Translations under genes and position numbers: made by a program
Notes under the pieces: generated by a model
Databases searched by the model: none
What the model saw: only the letters and a program-made list of their open reading frames with translations
What the model was told of the DNA's origin: nothing
Source: CAKSQF01 sp964582375
GTDB taxonomy: Bacteria; Bacillota; Clostridia; Oscillospirales; CAG-272
Direction of reading: 5' to 3'
NCBI GenBank assembly: GCA_964582375.1
Contig: CAZORL010000002.1
Coordinates: 1-64,000, forward strand
DNA: 64,000 nt
Shown: positions 26,340-35,058 of the stretch, piece by piece
How positions within the stretch are numbered: position 1 is the stretch's first letter
Layout of the letters: each line of letters starts with the position of its first letter

Positions 26340-26369
26340 TTATTTGCCGAAAAATTGCCCTTTATTCGC
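26340..26369 (-). promoter_or_regulatory. Candidate forespore (SigG-like) promoter of spoVAC
   Basis: Minus strand GCGAATA (26369-26363), 16 bases, CAAATAA (26346-26340), resembling the SigG pattern of a GNATA-type -35 and CAT/CAA-x-x-TA -10. It abuts the yqeG promoter on the other strand. Only partial consensus match. Confidence 0.35.
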
Positions 26370-26377
26370 AAAAGGTC

Positions 26378-26406
26378 TTGTAAAAAAGATAGAAATATGG
26401 TACAAT
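26378..26406 (+). promoter_or_regulatory. Promoter of yqeG
   Basis: TTGTAA (26378-26383), 17-base spacer ending ATATGG, TACAAT (26401-26406), 29 bases before ATG. Confidence 0.7.
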
Positions 26407-26434
26407 AAAGAGGAACAAAACCATCGGAGATAAA

Positions 26435-26980
26435 ATGATACCAAATTACTATTTTAACGATATTTATGAGATAACCCCAAAATTTCTTGACTCTGTCGGC
26501 ATCCGATACATCGTTTGCGACATAGACAACACACTCGTGACATATGCAGATCCCGAACCGACACCGAGTGTTGCGGCTTGGTTTGACGAGATGCGCAGTG
26601 CGGGGATCAAATTTGTTTTTTTGTCAAACAACCACGGAGAGCGTGTTGAGCGATTTGCGGCATCGCTTGACATCCCATATTTCTCGGACGCAAAGAAGCC
26701 CGGGACGAAGGTTCTTCGCCGTGCGCTGGATGCCATCGGTGCGGACATATCGCAGACGGCATCGCTCGGCGATCAGATCTTCACCGACATGATGGCAGGT
26801 GCGCGTGCAGGACTGACTACACTTCTCGTTCCGCCGATAAACGATCTGACCGATCTCCTCCACCGTTTGAAAAGAAAAGGCGAATACTTTTACATGAGGC
26901 GGTTTTTTAGGAAGAACAAGGGTCGCGATGCCGATTTTGAGCATTGGAAAGACCTGACGGTGCGTAAAAATCGCAAATAA
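26435..26980 (+). CDS. yqeG: YqeG family HAD IIIA-type phosphatase
   Basis: A 181-residue HAD-superfamily protein. Motif I is VCDIDNTLV (Asp nucleophile), motif II KFVFLSNNHGER, the Lys motif KKPGTKVLRRAL, and motif IV SLGDQIFTDMMAGARAG. B. subtilis YqeG sits with yqeH-aroE in a ribosome assembly neighbourhood; here it is followed by an AP-endonuclease-like gene. The C-terminal tail is basic. The substrate is unknown. Confidence 0.88.
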   Translation: MIPNYYFNDIYEITPKFLDSVGIRYIVCDIDNTLVTYADPEPTPSVAAWFDEMRSAGIKFVFLSNNHGERVERFAASLDIPYFSDAKKPGTKVLRRALDAIGADISQTASLGDQIFTDMMAGARAGLTTLLVPPINDLTDLLHRLKRKGEYFYMRRFFRKNKGRDADFEHWKDLTVRKNRK

Positions 26981-27015
26981 GCCGCAAAACAACAAAAGAA
27001 AGGATTTTTTCAAAA

Positions 27016-27873
27016 ATGAGTGCATTTTTCGGTCCAAGCGGAAGCTCGGCATCATTTATTGCCGAGGGGCACAAAAAGACCGTCGAAGCTCCGGCATGGC
27101 TTGCAGATCGCGGGCTTGACGCTTTTGAATACAGTGCGGGCAATGGTGTCACGGGTTCGCTTGAGACATTCGAACAGATTGGCGAAGAGGCAAGGCGATA
27201 TAACATCGCGCTTTCCTTCCATTCGCCCTATTTTATCTCTTTGTCGGGAGTCGATCCCGAAAAGCGACTGAAAAGTCTTGATTATATCGGGCAAAGCATT
27301 GCGGCATCCGAGGCAATGGGAGCGGATATCATTGTCATACACACGGGCAGTGCGGCAAAAATCTTGCGCGCCGATGCGCTGTCTCTTTCCAAAGACACGA
27401 TGTACAAGGCACTGGAGATGTTTCCCGACACGATGGTCGCCATGGGTCTTGAGACGATGGGCAAGATCAATCAGCTCGGAACGCTTGACGAGGTACTCGA
27501 GATATGCTCGATGGACAAGCGTCTTCGCCCTGTCGTTGATTTCGGGCACATGAATGCAAGAGAGTGCGGTGGACTTTTTGTGACCCCCGACGACTACAGG
27601 AGGGTATTTGACACCATCGGCAAAAGGCTCGGATACGAATACGCCGACCGACTTCACTGCCATTTTTCGAAGATCGAATACACCGACAAGGGCGAGCGCA
27701 AGCATTTGACCTTTGCCGACGATGTATACGGTCCGCCGTTCGAGCCTCTGATGGAGGCTATCGCAAAGGACGGATACAGTCCGCGCATTATGTGCGAGTC
27801 GGCAGGCACGCAGGCGGAGGATGCACTTGCCATGAAGGAATGCTATCTCGCAAAGCTTGCCGAAAGGAATTAA
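27016..27873 (+). CDS. Endonuclease IV-like TIM-barrel protein (apurinic endonuclease family 2)
   Basis: A 285-residue AP endonuclease family 2 protein, expected to cut the phosphodiester 5' to abasic sites with zinc. Metal-ligand positions of the Nfo family can be placed: SFHSPYF, IVIHTGS, GLETMGK, VVDFGHMNA, LHCHFSK, RKHLTF and CESAG. The usual D-R-H near the C-terminus reads E-R-K-H, so one ligand is uncertain and the DNA repair role is likely rather than certain. The gene follows yqeG by 35 bases and precedes an Xaa-Pro peptidase by 11. Confidence 0.8.
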   Translation: MSAFFGPSGSSASFIAEGHKKTVEAPAWLADRGLDAFEYSAGNGVTGSLETFEQIGEEARRYNIALSFHSPYFISLSGVDPEKRLKSLDYIGQSIAASEAMGADIIVIHTGSAAKILRADALSLSKDTMYKALEMFPDTMVAMGLETMGKINQLGTLDEVLEICSMDKRLRPVVDFGHMNARECGGLFVTPDDYRRVFDTIGKRLGYEYADRLHCHFSKIEYTDKGERKHLTFADDVYGPPFEPLMEAIAKDGYSPRIMCESAGTQAEDALAMKECYLAKLAERN

Positions 27874-27884
27874 AGGGTGATTAT

Positions 27885-28961
27885 ATGTTAAAGCGATCAA
27901 GAGCACAGCGGCTTTTCGAGTATCTTCCCGAAAGTGCCGATGCGATAATAATTACAAACGAGAAAAATCAAAAATACATCTCGGGCTTTGATTTCACCGA
28001 CGGATTTGTCGTTGTGACGAGTAGCGGATGCTTCGTGCTTACCGATTTTCGCTACATCGAGGCGGCAAAGGAAAGTGTTTTTGACGGGGTCAAGGTCATA
28101 CAGATCGATCAGCACGCACCGGGATCTGATATCATTTTCCTTCTCGATCAAAATGGCGTCAAGGTGATTGCTTACGAGGAGGACTCGCTCTCTTGCGCCG
28201 AATTTGCGAAATATTCGACCGAGATGCTGTCAAAATACACGCTGATCCCGTCCGATGGTGCGATCGGCAAAATGAGGCGTGTCAAGGATGCGGACGAGAT
28301 CGCACTGACAATAAAGGCGCAGGAGCTTGCAGACGCCGCATTCGAGCACATCCTTGGATACATAACGCCCGACAGAACCGAGCTTGATGTCGCGCTTGAG
28401 CTTGAGTTTTACATGCGCTCGCATGGTGCAAAGAGCACTTCGTTCGACACGATCGCAGTCTCAGGCAGTGCGTCCTCGCGTCCGCACGGAGTTCCGCAGA
28501 ATCGAAAGCTCGAGCGTGGTTTTCTCACGATGGATTTCGGCGCGCTATATGGCGGATACTGCTCGGACATGACGCGCACGGTCTGCATCGGTGAGCCGAC
28601 GGACGAGATGCGTCGCGTATACGACACGGTGCTCTCTGCCCAGCTTGCGGCACTTGATGGGTACGCCATCGACAAAACGGGTGCGGAGCTTGACGGTATC
28701 GCAAGGCGTATCATAATCGATGCGGGATACGGCGACTACTTCGGTCACGGACTCGGGCACGGCGTGGGAATGGACATCCATGAAGCACCCTTTGTAAATC
28801 AAAAAGGGCTTGCTCCGATGGAGGTCGGCAACATCGTTACATGCGAACCGGGCATCTACATTGAGGGAAAATTCGGTGTTCGCATAGAAGATATGGTAAT
28901 TTTTACCGAAAACGGACCGCTTAACACAACTCACAGTCCGAAAAATCTGATAATTTTATAA
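27885..28961 (+). CDS. Xaa-Pro aminopeptidase/dipeptidase (M24B)
   Basis: A 358-residue metallopeptidase that removes residues next to proline. The N-terminal creatinase-like domain spans residues 1-125; the pita-bread domain has the dinuclear metal ligands in DFGALYGGYCSDMTRT (two Asp), GHGLGHGVGMDIHE (His), CEPGIYIEG (Glu) and GVRIEDMV (Glu). ATG 27885 is preceded by AAAGGGTGAT and lies 11 bases after the endonuclease gene. It sits just upstream of efp; this pepQ/pepP-efp arrangement is common in Firmicutes. Confidence 0.92.
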   Translation: MLKRSRAQRLFEYLPESADAIIITNEKNQKYISGFDFTDGFVVVTSSGCFVLTDFRYIEAAKESVFDGVKVIQIDQHAPGSDIIFLLDQNGVKVIAYEEDSLSCAEFAKYSTEMLSKYTLIPSDGAIGKMRRVKDADEIALTIKAQELADAAFEHILGYITPDRTELDVALELEFYMRSHGAKSTSFDTIAVSGSASSRPHGVPQNRKLERGFLTMDFGALYGGYCSDMTRTVCIGEPTDEMRRVYDTVLSAQLAALDGYAIDKTGAELDGIARRIIIDAGYGDYFGHGLGHGVGMDIHEAPFVNQKGLAPMEVGNIVTCEPGIYIEGKFGVRIEDMVIFTENGPLNTTHSPKNLIIL

Positions 28962-28988
28962 ATATTTCGATTTTTTTTGAAAAAGGTC

Positions 28989-29017
28989 TTGAAAAATTAA
29001 CAAAAATGTAGTACAAT
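28989..29017 (+). promoter_or_regulatory. Promoter of efp
   Basis: TTGAAA (28989-28994), 17-base spacer with ATGTAG before the -10, TACAAT (29012-29017), about 50 bases before the start codon. Confidence 0.75.
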
Positions 29018-29067
29018 ATATCAGATATTGAAAATTCAATTATTATTCTTTTTTGGAGGTTTTCATA

Positions 29068-29634
29068 ATGGGAACTGCTATTACAGCCGGTGATTTCCGC
29101 AATGGTGTCACCTTTGAGATGGACGGAAAGGTCATGCAGGTCATTGAGTTCCAGCACGTTAAGCCGGGTAAGGGCGCGGCTTTCGTCAGAACTAAGATGA
29201 AGAATGTTATCACCGGTGCCGTTACAGAAACATCTTTCAACCCCACCGCAAAATTCGAGACTGCATACATTGAAAGAAAAGACATGCAGTATCTTTACAA
29301 CGACGGTGAGCTTTACTACTTCATGGATCAGGAGACATTTGAACAGACTCCTATCAACGCCGATGTTCTTCCCGATGCATTCAGATTCGTCAAGGAAGAA
29401 ATGGTTTGCAAGCTCCTTTCCTACAAGGGCAAGGTATTCGGCGTAGAACCCCCCACGTTCGTAGAGCTTGAGATCACCGAGACCGATCCCGGTTTCGCAG
29501 GCAACACTGCCACCAACACGCTTAAGCCCGCAACTCTTGAAACAGGTGCTGAGATCAAGATCCCGCTCTTCATCGGACCCGGTGAGAAGATCAAGATCGA
29601 CACCAGAACAGGCGAATATCTCTCGAGAGCTTAA
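29068..29634 (+). CDS. efp: Translation elongation factor P
   Basis: An EF-P of 188 residues, normal length, which relieves ribosome stalling at proline runs. The start at 29068 has GGAGGTTTTCATA upstream. Domain I carries the loop HVKPGKGAAFVRTK, whose Lys is the usual modification or contact residue; domains II and III follow, ending in GEKIKIDTRTGEYLSRA. Codon use is more biased than its neighbours, as expected for a highly expressed gene. A CD1247-type gene follows 36 bases later in the same transcript. Confidence 0.97.
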   Translation: MGTAITAGDFRNGVTFEMDGKVMQVIEFQHVKPGKGAAFVRTKMKNVITGAVTETSFNPTAKFETAYIERKDMQYLYNDGELYYFMDQETFEQTPINADVLPDAFRFVKEEMVCKLLSYKGKVFGVEPPTFVELEITETDPGFAGNTATNTLKPATLETGAEIKIPLFIGPGEKIKIDTRTGEYLSRA

Positions 29635-29670
29635 TTTATCGAAAAGTATATTAATCGGAGGATCATTGAT

Positions 29671-30168
29671 ATGACGGTAAACGAAAAGATTGCATACCTT
29701 AAAGGTCTTATGGAAGGGCTTGACTTTGAGCCTGACACCCCCGAGAAAAGGATACTTTCGCTTGTCGTTGAGATCATCGGCGACATGAGCGAGGTAGATG
29801 ACAGCATTTCCGACAGGATGGACAATCTTGAGGAATATATTTCGGAGATTGACTCCGATCTCGGAGATGTTGAAGAAGTGCTTTGCGAGTGTCCGCCCGA
29901 GCCTCCCTTCGATCCGAATGAGTATCTAAACAGCTTCGATGATCTTGACGATCTCGATGATATCGATGATGACGATCTTTGCGAGCTTGAAGAGCTCGAC
30001 GAATATGACGATGACGATGACGAAGAGGATGAAGAGGATGATACCTTTTCGGTAGAATGCCCCGAATGCGGCGAGGAGGTCTATTTTGACAGTTCCCTTC
30101 TCGACAGAAAAGAGATCCGCTGTCCGAGCTGCAACAACCTCTTCAAGTTCAGAATCGACGAAGAATAA
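29671..30168 (+). CDS. CD1247-type acidic protein with C-terminal zinc ribbon
   Basis: A 165-residue protein. The N-terminal 60 residues (MTVNEKIAYLKGLMEGL, VVEIIGDMSEVDDSI) match the CD1247 N-terminal domain found in Clostridia. A highly acidic middle follows (runs of D and E, about residues 87-125). The end is a zinc-ribbon, VECPECGEEVYFDSS and IRCPSCNNLFKFRI, with four cysteines in two C-x2-C pairs. Function is unknown; it is conserved next to efp, suggesting a translation-related role. CGGAGGATC precedes the ATG. Confidence 0.75.
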   Translation: MTVNEKIAYLKGLMEGLDFEPDTPEKRILSLVVEIIGDMSEVDDSISDRMDNLEEYISEIDSDLGDVEEVLCECPPEPPFDPNEYLNSFDDLDDLDDIDDDDLCELEELDEYDDDDDEEDEEDDTFSVECPECGEEVYFDSSLLDRKEIRCPSCNNLFKFRIDEE

Positions 30169-30178
30169 GCTTAATATT

Positions 30179-30216
30179 AAAAAACCTGAAATGTTTGTTG
30201 ACATTTCAGGTTTTTT
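30179..30216 (+). terminator. Intrinsic terminator of the efp operon
   Basis: AAAAAACCTGAAATG (30179-30193) and CATTTCAGGTTTTTT (30202-30216) are perfect complements ending in six T. Confidence 0.9.
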
Positions 30217-30279
30217 CAGTTTTTTATGTATGAATCCACAGTTATGACTGCAGCATGATGCCGTGCTTGTATAATAATA

Positions 30280-30417
30280 CAACATTCATTTCCCCGACGA
30301 TCCTGTAAATTACGAAAATAGAATTGCACAGGTAAACAGTCGGTCAAACGAGGTTGACAAGTAACACAGAAAAAGAGGCTGTCTCAAATGCGCAAGCATT
30401 TGGGGCAGTCTTTTTTT
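30280..30417 (+). ncRNA. Candidate small RNA with nested stems and terminator
   Basis: No gene occupies 30217-30459. TATAAT (30270-30275), with a poor -35, could start a transcript. CCGAC (30294-30298) pairs with GTCGG (30339-30343) and encloses CCTGT (30302-30306) with ACAGG (30328-30332). An intrinsic terminator follows: GGCTGTCTCAAATGC, GCAA, GCATTTGGGGCAGTC, seven T (30377-30417). The efp transcript has already ended, so a separate short transcript would explain this terminator. A GGCTGTCTCAAATGC stem also occurs at 6885. Confidence 0.4.
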
Positions 30418-30459
30418 GGTTATGGGGAGATATCTATCTGTATTACTGCCTGCACGCGC

Positions 30460-30496
30460 AAAAAAACATCTGCCTCCAATGCTGTGAGGCAGATGC
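30460..30496 (-). terminator. Intrinsic terminator of the Ig-domain lipoprotein gene
   Basis: On the minus strand GCATCTGCCT (30496-30487) pairs with AGGCAGATGT (30476-30467), followed by six T. It lies 15 bases after the stop codon. Confidence 0.85.
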
Positions 30497-30510
30497 TATT
30501 TGTTTATACT

Positions 30511-32610
30511 TTACTTATCATAGCGAAGGATGTAATCATATTCATCCCTCAGCTTATCGACCACACCGTTATGGCGTTCATCCTCGGATTTCAGCTCATC
30601 ATCAAGCTTTGACTGCTTAGATTTAAGCGAGGACTCGAGGGCGGATTTGGTTTCAAGGTCATCCTCGAGCGATTTGATCTGTGCCTTACTGTCATCCACA
30701 TTTGATTGCCACTTGGCGATCTCATTGGCATCGCCGTTATCTTGTGCGCTCTTAAGTTTTGCCTCATAAACGGCAAGCAGGGATTTTTCGGCGGCAAGAT
30801 CATCCTCAGTCACAGTGATCGCCGCGATCGACGATTTGATGGACTTGATATCGTTTTCGAATTTTGCCTTTATATCGGCGATATTTGCCGCATTCAGTGT
30901 ATTTTCTGCCGAAAGTTTGGCTTTATATTCGGCAAGAACGCGGTCTTTATCGGCATTTTTAAGTGCGTTGACGCTGATGACGATCGCATCCGACTTCACC
31001 TTTTTGCCGTTATTGTTGGCAACGACCTTCACGGTAGCGGCACCCTCTTTGAGTGCAAAGAGCTTGCCGTCCTTGATCTTAACGGCAGAACCGGTGATCT
31101 CAAAAGTATAATCTTTATCGGTCGCGCTTGAGGGGGTGAATGTAACGGTAATGTCGATATACTGACCCTCGGTGACCGTCACGAATCCCTCGCTGAGAAG
31201 GGGAGATGAGACCTCGACCTTTTCAACCGGAATGACGATCGGTGCTTTCTCGACGGTAACCTTCAAGGTAGCAACAGCACCCGACGAGCATTTAACGGTG
31301 ATCGTCGCCGTTCCGAGTTCCTTGGCTCTTATTGTACCCGACGAGCTTACCGACACGATCTTATCGTCAGACGAGATCCATGTAAAGGTCTCGTTTGGGT
31401 TCTCGGGGGTAACGATCGGGACGAGAGTCATATGATCTTCGCTCTCGCTACCGAGTTTAAGGATGATATCGGTACTTTCAAATGTTATGGAAACCGACGG
31501 ATCAATTACCGTAACGACACAATCGGCACTGATACTGCCATCGGGCAGCGACACGGTAACTGTTGCAGTTCCGACCTTCAGTGCGGTGACTGTTCCGTCA
31601 TCGGCAACACTGACGATCGACGGGTCGGAGATGGTCCAAGTAAGTTCGGTAATGGTTGCATCCTCCGGGAAGATGGTTGCGGTGAGTTTGGATGTAGCAT
31701 CTATCTCAAGGGTAAGCTCCGAGAGGTCAAGGGTCAGGCTTGTTGCCGCCATTGTGACCTGTACGGTACAGGATGCCGTCACACCGTTTTGAGCAGTGCA
31801 TTTGATAGTCACCGTTCCGACAGAGGCTGCGGTTACAACTCCGCCCTCCGAAACGCTTGCGACGTTGGGGTTAGAGCTTTCAAATGTGAACTGAGCGTTT
31901 GTGGCATCCGAAGGCAGGATGGTGAGGTCGAGCTTTTTGGAGACGCCGACATTGAGTTTAACGATCGATTCAACAAATGATATTGAAACAATGGGATTCG
32001 TGACGGTGACCGAGCAAGCTGCCATATATTTTCCGTCAAGCGTACTTACAATTATGCTCGATGTACCGCTCATGAGTCCCGTGATCGTTCCGTCATCCGA
32101 GACCATAACGACGCCCTCGACAGTTGACTGCCATTTAAGCGAAACATCAAGCCCTGCAGGGATAGTCTCTGCGGTGAGCTTTGAGCTTTCGCCGATACTG
32201 AGCGTTATTTGCTCCGGAAGTCTGAGTCCGACAACAGATGCGCTGACAGACACCTCACACTTGACCGAATACTTGCTATCCATGGTAGAGGCGGTAATTG
32301 TCGCCTTACCCTCGGAGAGAGCGGTAACTTTACCGGATGCATCTACTTTTGCAACATTTTCATTATCCGACGCCCAGAGCACAGTGAGTGTTTGCTCACC
32401 TGTTGAGAGTTTGGTGACAGTGAGTGTTTCCGACTGTCCGATAGCGAGAACGAGCTGTTCTTTATCTATCTTTAGACCCTCTTGGGGTTTGGCAGTAGTT
32501 GTAGGTGCTGTCGTTATGTCACCCTCATTATCCTTTTTACACGCAGCAAGCGGCGCGATCGTCAAAATCACGCAGAGAAGAAGTAATATCGGGCGTATGT
32601 ATTTTTTCAT
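30511..32610 (-). CDS. Lipoprotein with six Big2 Ig-like domains and C-terminal coiled coil
   Basis: A 699-residue surface lipoprotein: signal peptide MKKYIRPILLLLCVILTIA, lipobox LAAC with Cys24, Thr-rich linker. Six BIG2-type domains follow at about residues 45-125, 128-205, 207-288, 290-370, 372-462 and 465-555. Each has the pattern L-x-V-G-x-S-x-x-L, W-x-S-x(1-2)-x-x-V-A/V-x-V, G-x-V-T-A and G-x-A-T-I. The last 140 residues are charged and helical (KSLLAVYEAKLKSAQ, KSALESSLKSKQSKLDDEL), consistent with a coiled coil projecting from the cell. Probable adhesin or wall-associated structural protein. AAAGGAATTTTCA precedes ATG. Confidence 0.85.
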   Translation of the reverse strand: MKKYIRPILLLLCVILTIAPLAACKKDNEGDITTAPTTTAKPQEGLKIDKEQLVLAIGQSETLTVTKLSTGEQTLTVLWASDNENVAKVDASGKVTALSEGKATITASTMDSKYSVKCEVSVSASVVGLRLPEQITLSIGESSKLTAETIPAGLDVSLKWQSTVEGVVMVSDDGTITGLMSGTSSIIVSTLDGKYMAACSVTVTNPIVSISFVESIVKLNVGVSKKLDLTILPSDATNAQFTFESSNPNVASVSEGGVVTAASVGTVTIKCTAQNGVTASCTVQVTMAATSLTLDLSELTLEIDATSKLTATIFPEDATITELTWTISDPSIVSVADDGTVTALKVGTATVTVSLPDGSISADCVVTVIDPSVSITFESTDIILKLGSESEDHMTLVPIVTPENPNETFTWISSDDKIVSVSSSGTIRAKELGTATITVKCSSGAVATLKVTVEKAPIVIPVEKVEVSSPLLSEGFVTVTEGQYIDITVTFTPSSATDKDYTFEITGSAVKIKDGKLFALKEGAATVKVVANNNGKKVKSDAIVISVNALKNADKDRVLAEYKAKLSAENTLNAANIADIKAKFENDIKSIKSSIAAITVTEDDLAAEKSLLAVYEAKLKSAQDNGDANEIAKWQSNVDDSKAQIKSLEDDLETKSALESSLKSKQSKLDDELKSEDERHNGVVDKLRDEYDYILRYDK

Positions 32611-32756
32611 TGAAAATTCCTTTCTTTGTCCATCACGATCATATAATGATCATATGCTGCTGACACTCACAAGATGATGCAGATCAAAAAATGTCGGCAA
32701 TCGGTGTTAATAGCTCTAAAAAATTAAAATTTTCGCTACTCCCCCTATATTATGAC

Positions 32757-32785
32757 ATTATACCACATTTCTTTTGCTAAATCAA
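32757..32785 (-). promoter_or_regulatory. Promoter of the Ig-domain lipoprotein gene
   Basis: Minus strand: TTGATT (32785-32780), 17-base spacer ending TGTGG, TATAAT (32762-32757). The leader of about 140 nt starts with GGGGGAGTAGC and has a TGCCGACA/TGTCAGCA stem. The region 32611-32932 holds only this promoter, its leader and the divergent promoter at 32856. Confidence 0.75.
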
Positions 32786-32855
32786 TGGTTATTTCCCACT
32801 TTTTTTGATTAAAGCGGAAATTTTTTATGAACACAATATACTTTTACAAAAACTA

Positions 32856-32884
32856 TTGCATATTTTCGTTTTTTGTGGTAAAAT
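32856..32884 (+). promoter_or_regulatory. Promoter of the M18 aminopeptidase gene
   Basis: TTGCAT (32856-32861), 17-base spacer ending TGTGG, TAAAAT (32879-32884), 48 bases before ATG. Confidence 0.7.
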
Positions 32885-32932
32885 AGAGGTCAAAGAGACA
32901 AAGATCAAAATTGAAAGGAACTGACATACAAA

Positions 32933-34252
32933 ATGGAAAAGATCTACACAGACGAGACCCGTGCTCTGATGGAATTTATAAAAGCAAGTCCGACTGCATA
33001 TCATGCGGTTGACAGCATAGGAAAAAAGCTTGAGGCTTGCGGGTTTCTTCCGCTTGCCGAGGCAGACAGATTTGAGCTTATTCCCGGTGGTAAATATTAT
33101 GTAACCCGCGGTCGATCATCGATCATCGCCTTCAAGATACCGAGCGACCGTCCGTCGTCATTCATGATAGCGGCAAGTCACAGTGACTCGCCGACATTCA
33201 AGTTAAAGGACAGCTACGAGATATCAGCACTCGGAAGATACACAAAGCTAAATATTGAACGTTACGGCGGAATGATAATGTCCAGCTGGTTTGACAGACC
33301 GCTGTCGATTGCCGGGCGTGTCATTGTCGAAAGCGACGGAAAGCTCGTGAGCAAAACGGTAGATCTTGACCGTGATATTGCGATCATCCCAAATGTTTGC
33401 ATACATTTCAACAGGCAGGCAAACGAGGGGTACAAATACAATGCGCAGATCGACATGTCTCCGCTTATCGGAAGCGAGCTTTCGGCAGGGCATCTCAAAA
33501 AAGAGATCGCCGAGGCGGTCGGTGTGGGTGAGGGAGCGATCGTATCATCCGATCTGTTTTTGTACAATCGAACCGCTCCTGCATTTATCGGGCTTTGCGG
33601 CGAGTACTTCTCTGCTCCGAGAATAGACAATCTCGGATGTGCATTTTCAACATTTGAGGGATTTATTCGCTCGGACGGACAAAACGATGTTATTTCCGTA
33701 TGCGCGATGTTTGACAACGAGGAAACGGGCAGTCAATCGAAGCAGGGTGCGGCATCGACATTCCTTTACGACATACTGACGCGGATCACGCTGTCGCTCG
33801 GCATTGGCGGCGAGGACTATCTGCGCATGCTTGCAAGTTCATTCATGGTATCGGCAGACAACGGACACGCAAAGCACCCAAACCACCCGGAGCTGTCGGA
33901 TATAGACAACAGTCCCTTTATGAACGGCGGTGTAGTCATAAAATACAACGCAAACCAGCGATACACGACCGATGCGGTATCTGCCGCGATCTTTGAGAAG
34001 ATATGCGCACGCGCGGGCGTTCCGACACAGAAATTTGCCAACAGATCGGACGTGCTCGGCGGATCGACGCTCGGAAACATCTCGAACTCACAGGTATCTT
34101 TGAACACGATCGACATCGGACTCGCTCAGCTTGCGATGCACTCGGCATACGAGACTGCGGGCACTGCCGATGTATATTACATGACTCGTGCCATAGAAGG
34201 ATTTTTCAGCAGCCGAATCATCTGCTCAGGCGACGGATGCTATGGGATCTAA
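32933..34252 (+). CDS. M18 family aminopeptidase
   Basis: A 439-residue cytosolic metallo-aminopeptidase, which trims N-terminal acidic or other residues from peptides. Family landmarks are SPTAYHAV near the N-terminus, MIAASHSDSPTFKLK (first metal His), SSWFDRPLSIAGR, DNLGCAFSTFEGF (bridging Asp), FDNEETGSQSKQGA (catalytic Glu), MVSADNGHAKHPNH and the C-terminal LAQLAMHSAYETAG (final His). Length is normal for M18. GAAAGGAACTGAC precedes ATG. ispD begins eight bases after its stop codon if TTG 34261 is used, or 26 with GTG 34279. Confidence 0.93.
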   Translation: MEKIYTDETRALMEFIKASPTAYHAVDSIGKKLEACGFLPLAEADRFELIPGGKYYVTRGRSSIIAFKIPSDRPSSFMIAASHSDSPTFKLKDSYEISALGRYTKLNIERYGGMIMSSWFDRPLSIAGRVIVESDGKLVSKTVDLDRDIAIIPNVCIHFNRQANEGYKYNAQIDMSPLIGSELSAGHLKKEIAEAVGVGEGAIVSSDLFLYNRTAPAFIGLCGEYFSAPRIDNLGCAFSTFEGFIRSDGQNDVISVCAMFDNEETGSQSKQGAASTFLYDILTRITLSLGIGGEDYLRMLASSFMVSADNGHAKHPNHPELSDIDNSPFMNGGVVIKYNANQRYTTDAVSAAIFEKICARAGVPTQKFANRSDVLGGSTLGNISNSQVSLNTIDIGLAQLAMHSAYETAGTADVYYMTRAIEGFFSSRIICSGDGCYGI

Positions 34253-34278
34253 ACTGATTATTGTTACGGAGGCTCAAG

Positions 34279-35058
34279 GTGGCAATTAACGACAAAATAG
34301 GCGAGGTACTTCGAGTTCTCTCGGGAACGCGCAGACATCGCACTGCGGCGATAATCGTCGCGGCAGGCAGTGGCTCGCGGATGAACATGAATGTGACAAA
34401 GCAGTTTCTTTCGCTCGACGGCATCCCCGTTGTGATCAGGTCGATCCTCGCCTTTGAAGCAAGCGAATACATAGACGAGATAATAATCGTTGCCAAAAGC
34501 GATGAGGCAGAGCTTTACCCCCCACTTCTTAAAAAGTATTCAATAGAAAAGGTAAAACGAATCGTGGTCGGCGGTGACACGCGTCAAGACTCTGTATGGA
34601 ACGGTTTTTGTGCAATATCCGAAAAGATCGATTTTGTAGCCATCCACGATGCGGCACGACCGCTCATTACAACAGAGCAAATAAAGAAGGTCGTTCTTGC
34701 GGGATACGACTACCGTGCGGCAACGGCAGGAGCGACATCACGCGACAGTGTAAAGCTCGCGTCGATCAGCGGGCACGTTGACAAATCGCTCGATCGCGAC
34801 AAGGTATGGCTTATACAAACGCCGCAGGTCTTTTATGCCGATCTCTACCGTGCAGCGGCGGTCGTTGCGAAAAAGGACAATTTCAAGGGTACGGATGATT
34901 GCTCACTGGTCGAACACGCAGGCTTTTCGGTAAAGCTTGTAGACTGCGGGCACGAAAACATAAAACTCACATCAAGCGAAGACCTGCTGTTTGCCGAGGC
35001 AATGATCAAGGCTCGCAAAACGTATACCGCAAAGAAACAGGAGAGCGAAAATGAATGA
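34279..35058 (+). CDS. ispD: 2-C-methyl-D-erythritol 4-phosphate cytidylyltransferase
   Basis: A 259-residue enzyme of the MEP pathway that joins CTP and methylerythritol phosphate. The nucleotide motif is AAIIVAAGSGSRMNM, then KQFLSLDGIPVVIRS, GGDTRQDSVWNG, AIHDAARPLI and WLIQTPQVF. The start is GTG 34279, six bases after GGAGG; ATG is absent here and the earlier in-frame TTG 34261 has no ribosome site. An N-terminal extension of about 20 residues precedes the fold. The last eight bases overlap ispF. Confidence 0.95.
   Translation: MAINDKIGEVLRVLSGTRRHRTAAIIVAAGSGSRMNMNVTKQFLSLDGIPVVIRSILAFEASEYIDEIIIVAKSDEAELYPPLLKKYSIEKVKRIVVGGDTRQDSVWNGFCAISEKIDFVAIHDAARPLITTEQIKKVVLAGYDYRAATAGATSRDSVKLASISGHVDKSLDRDKVWLIQTPQVFYADLYRAAAVVAKKDNFKGTDDCSLVEHAGFSVKLVDCGHENIKLTSSEDLLFAEAMIKARKTYTAKKQESENE

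Noticed and set aside
32640..32750. GGGGGAGTAGC at the start of the Ig-lipoprotein leader, like the manganese (yybP-ykoY) riboswitch
   Set aside because: Only the first box resembles it. The CGUCA-type second box and the GCAAGAC 3' box are absent, and the downstream gene is not a metal transporter.
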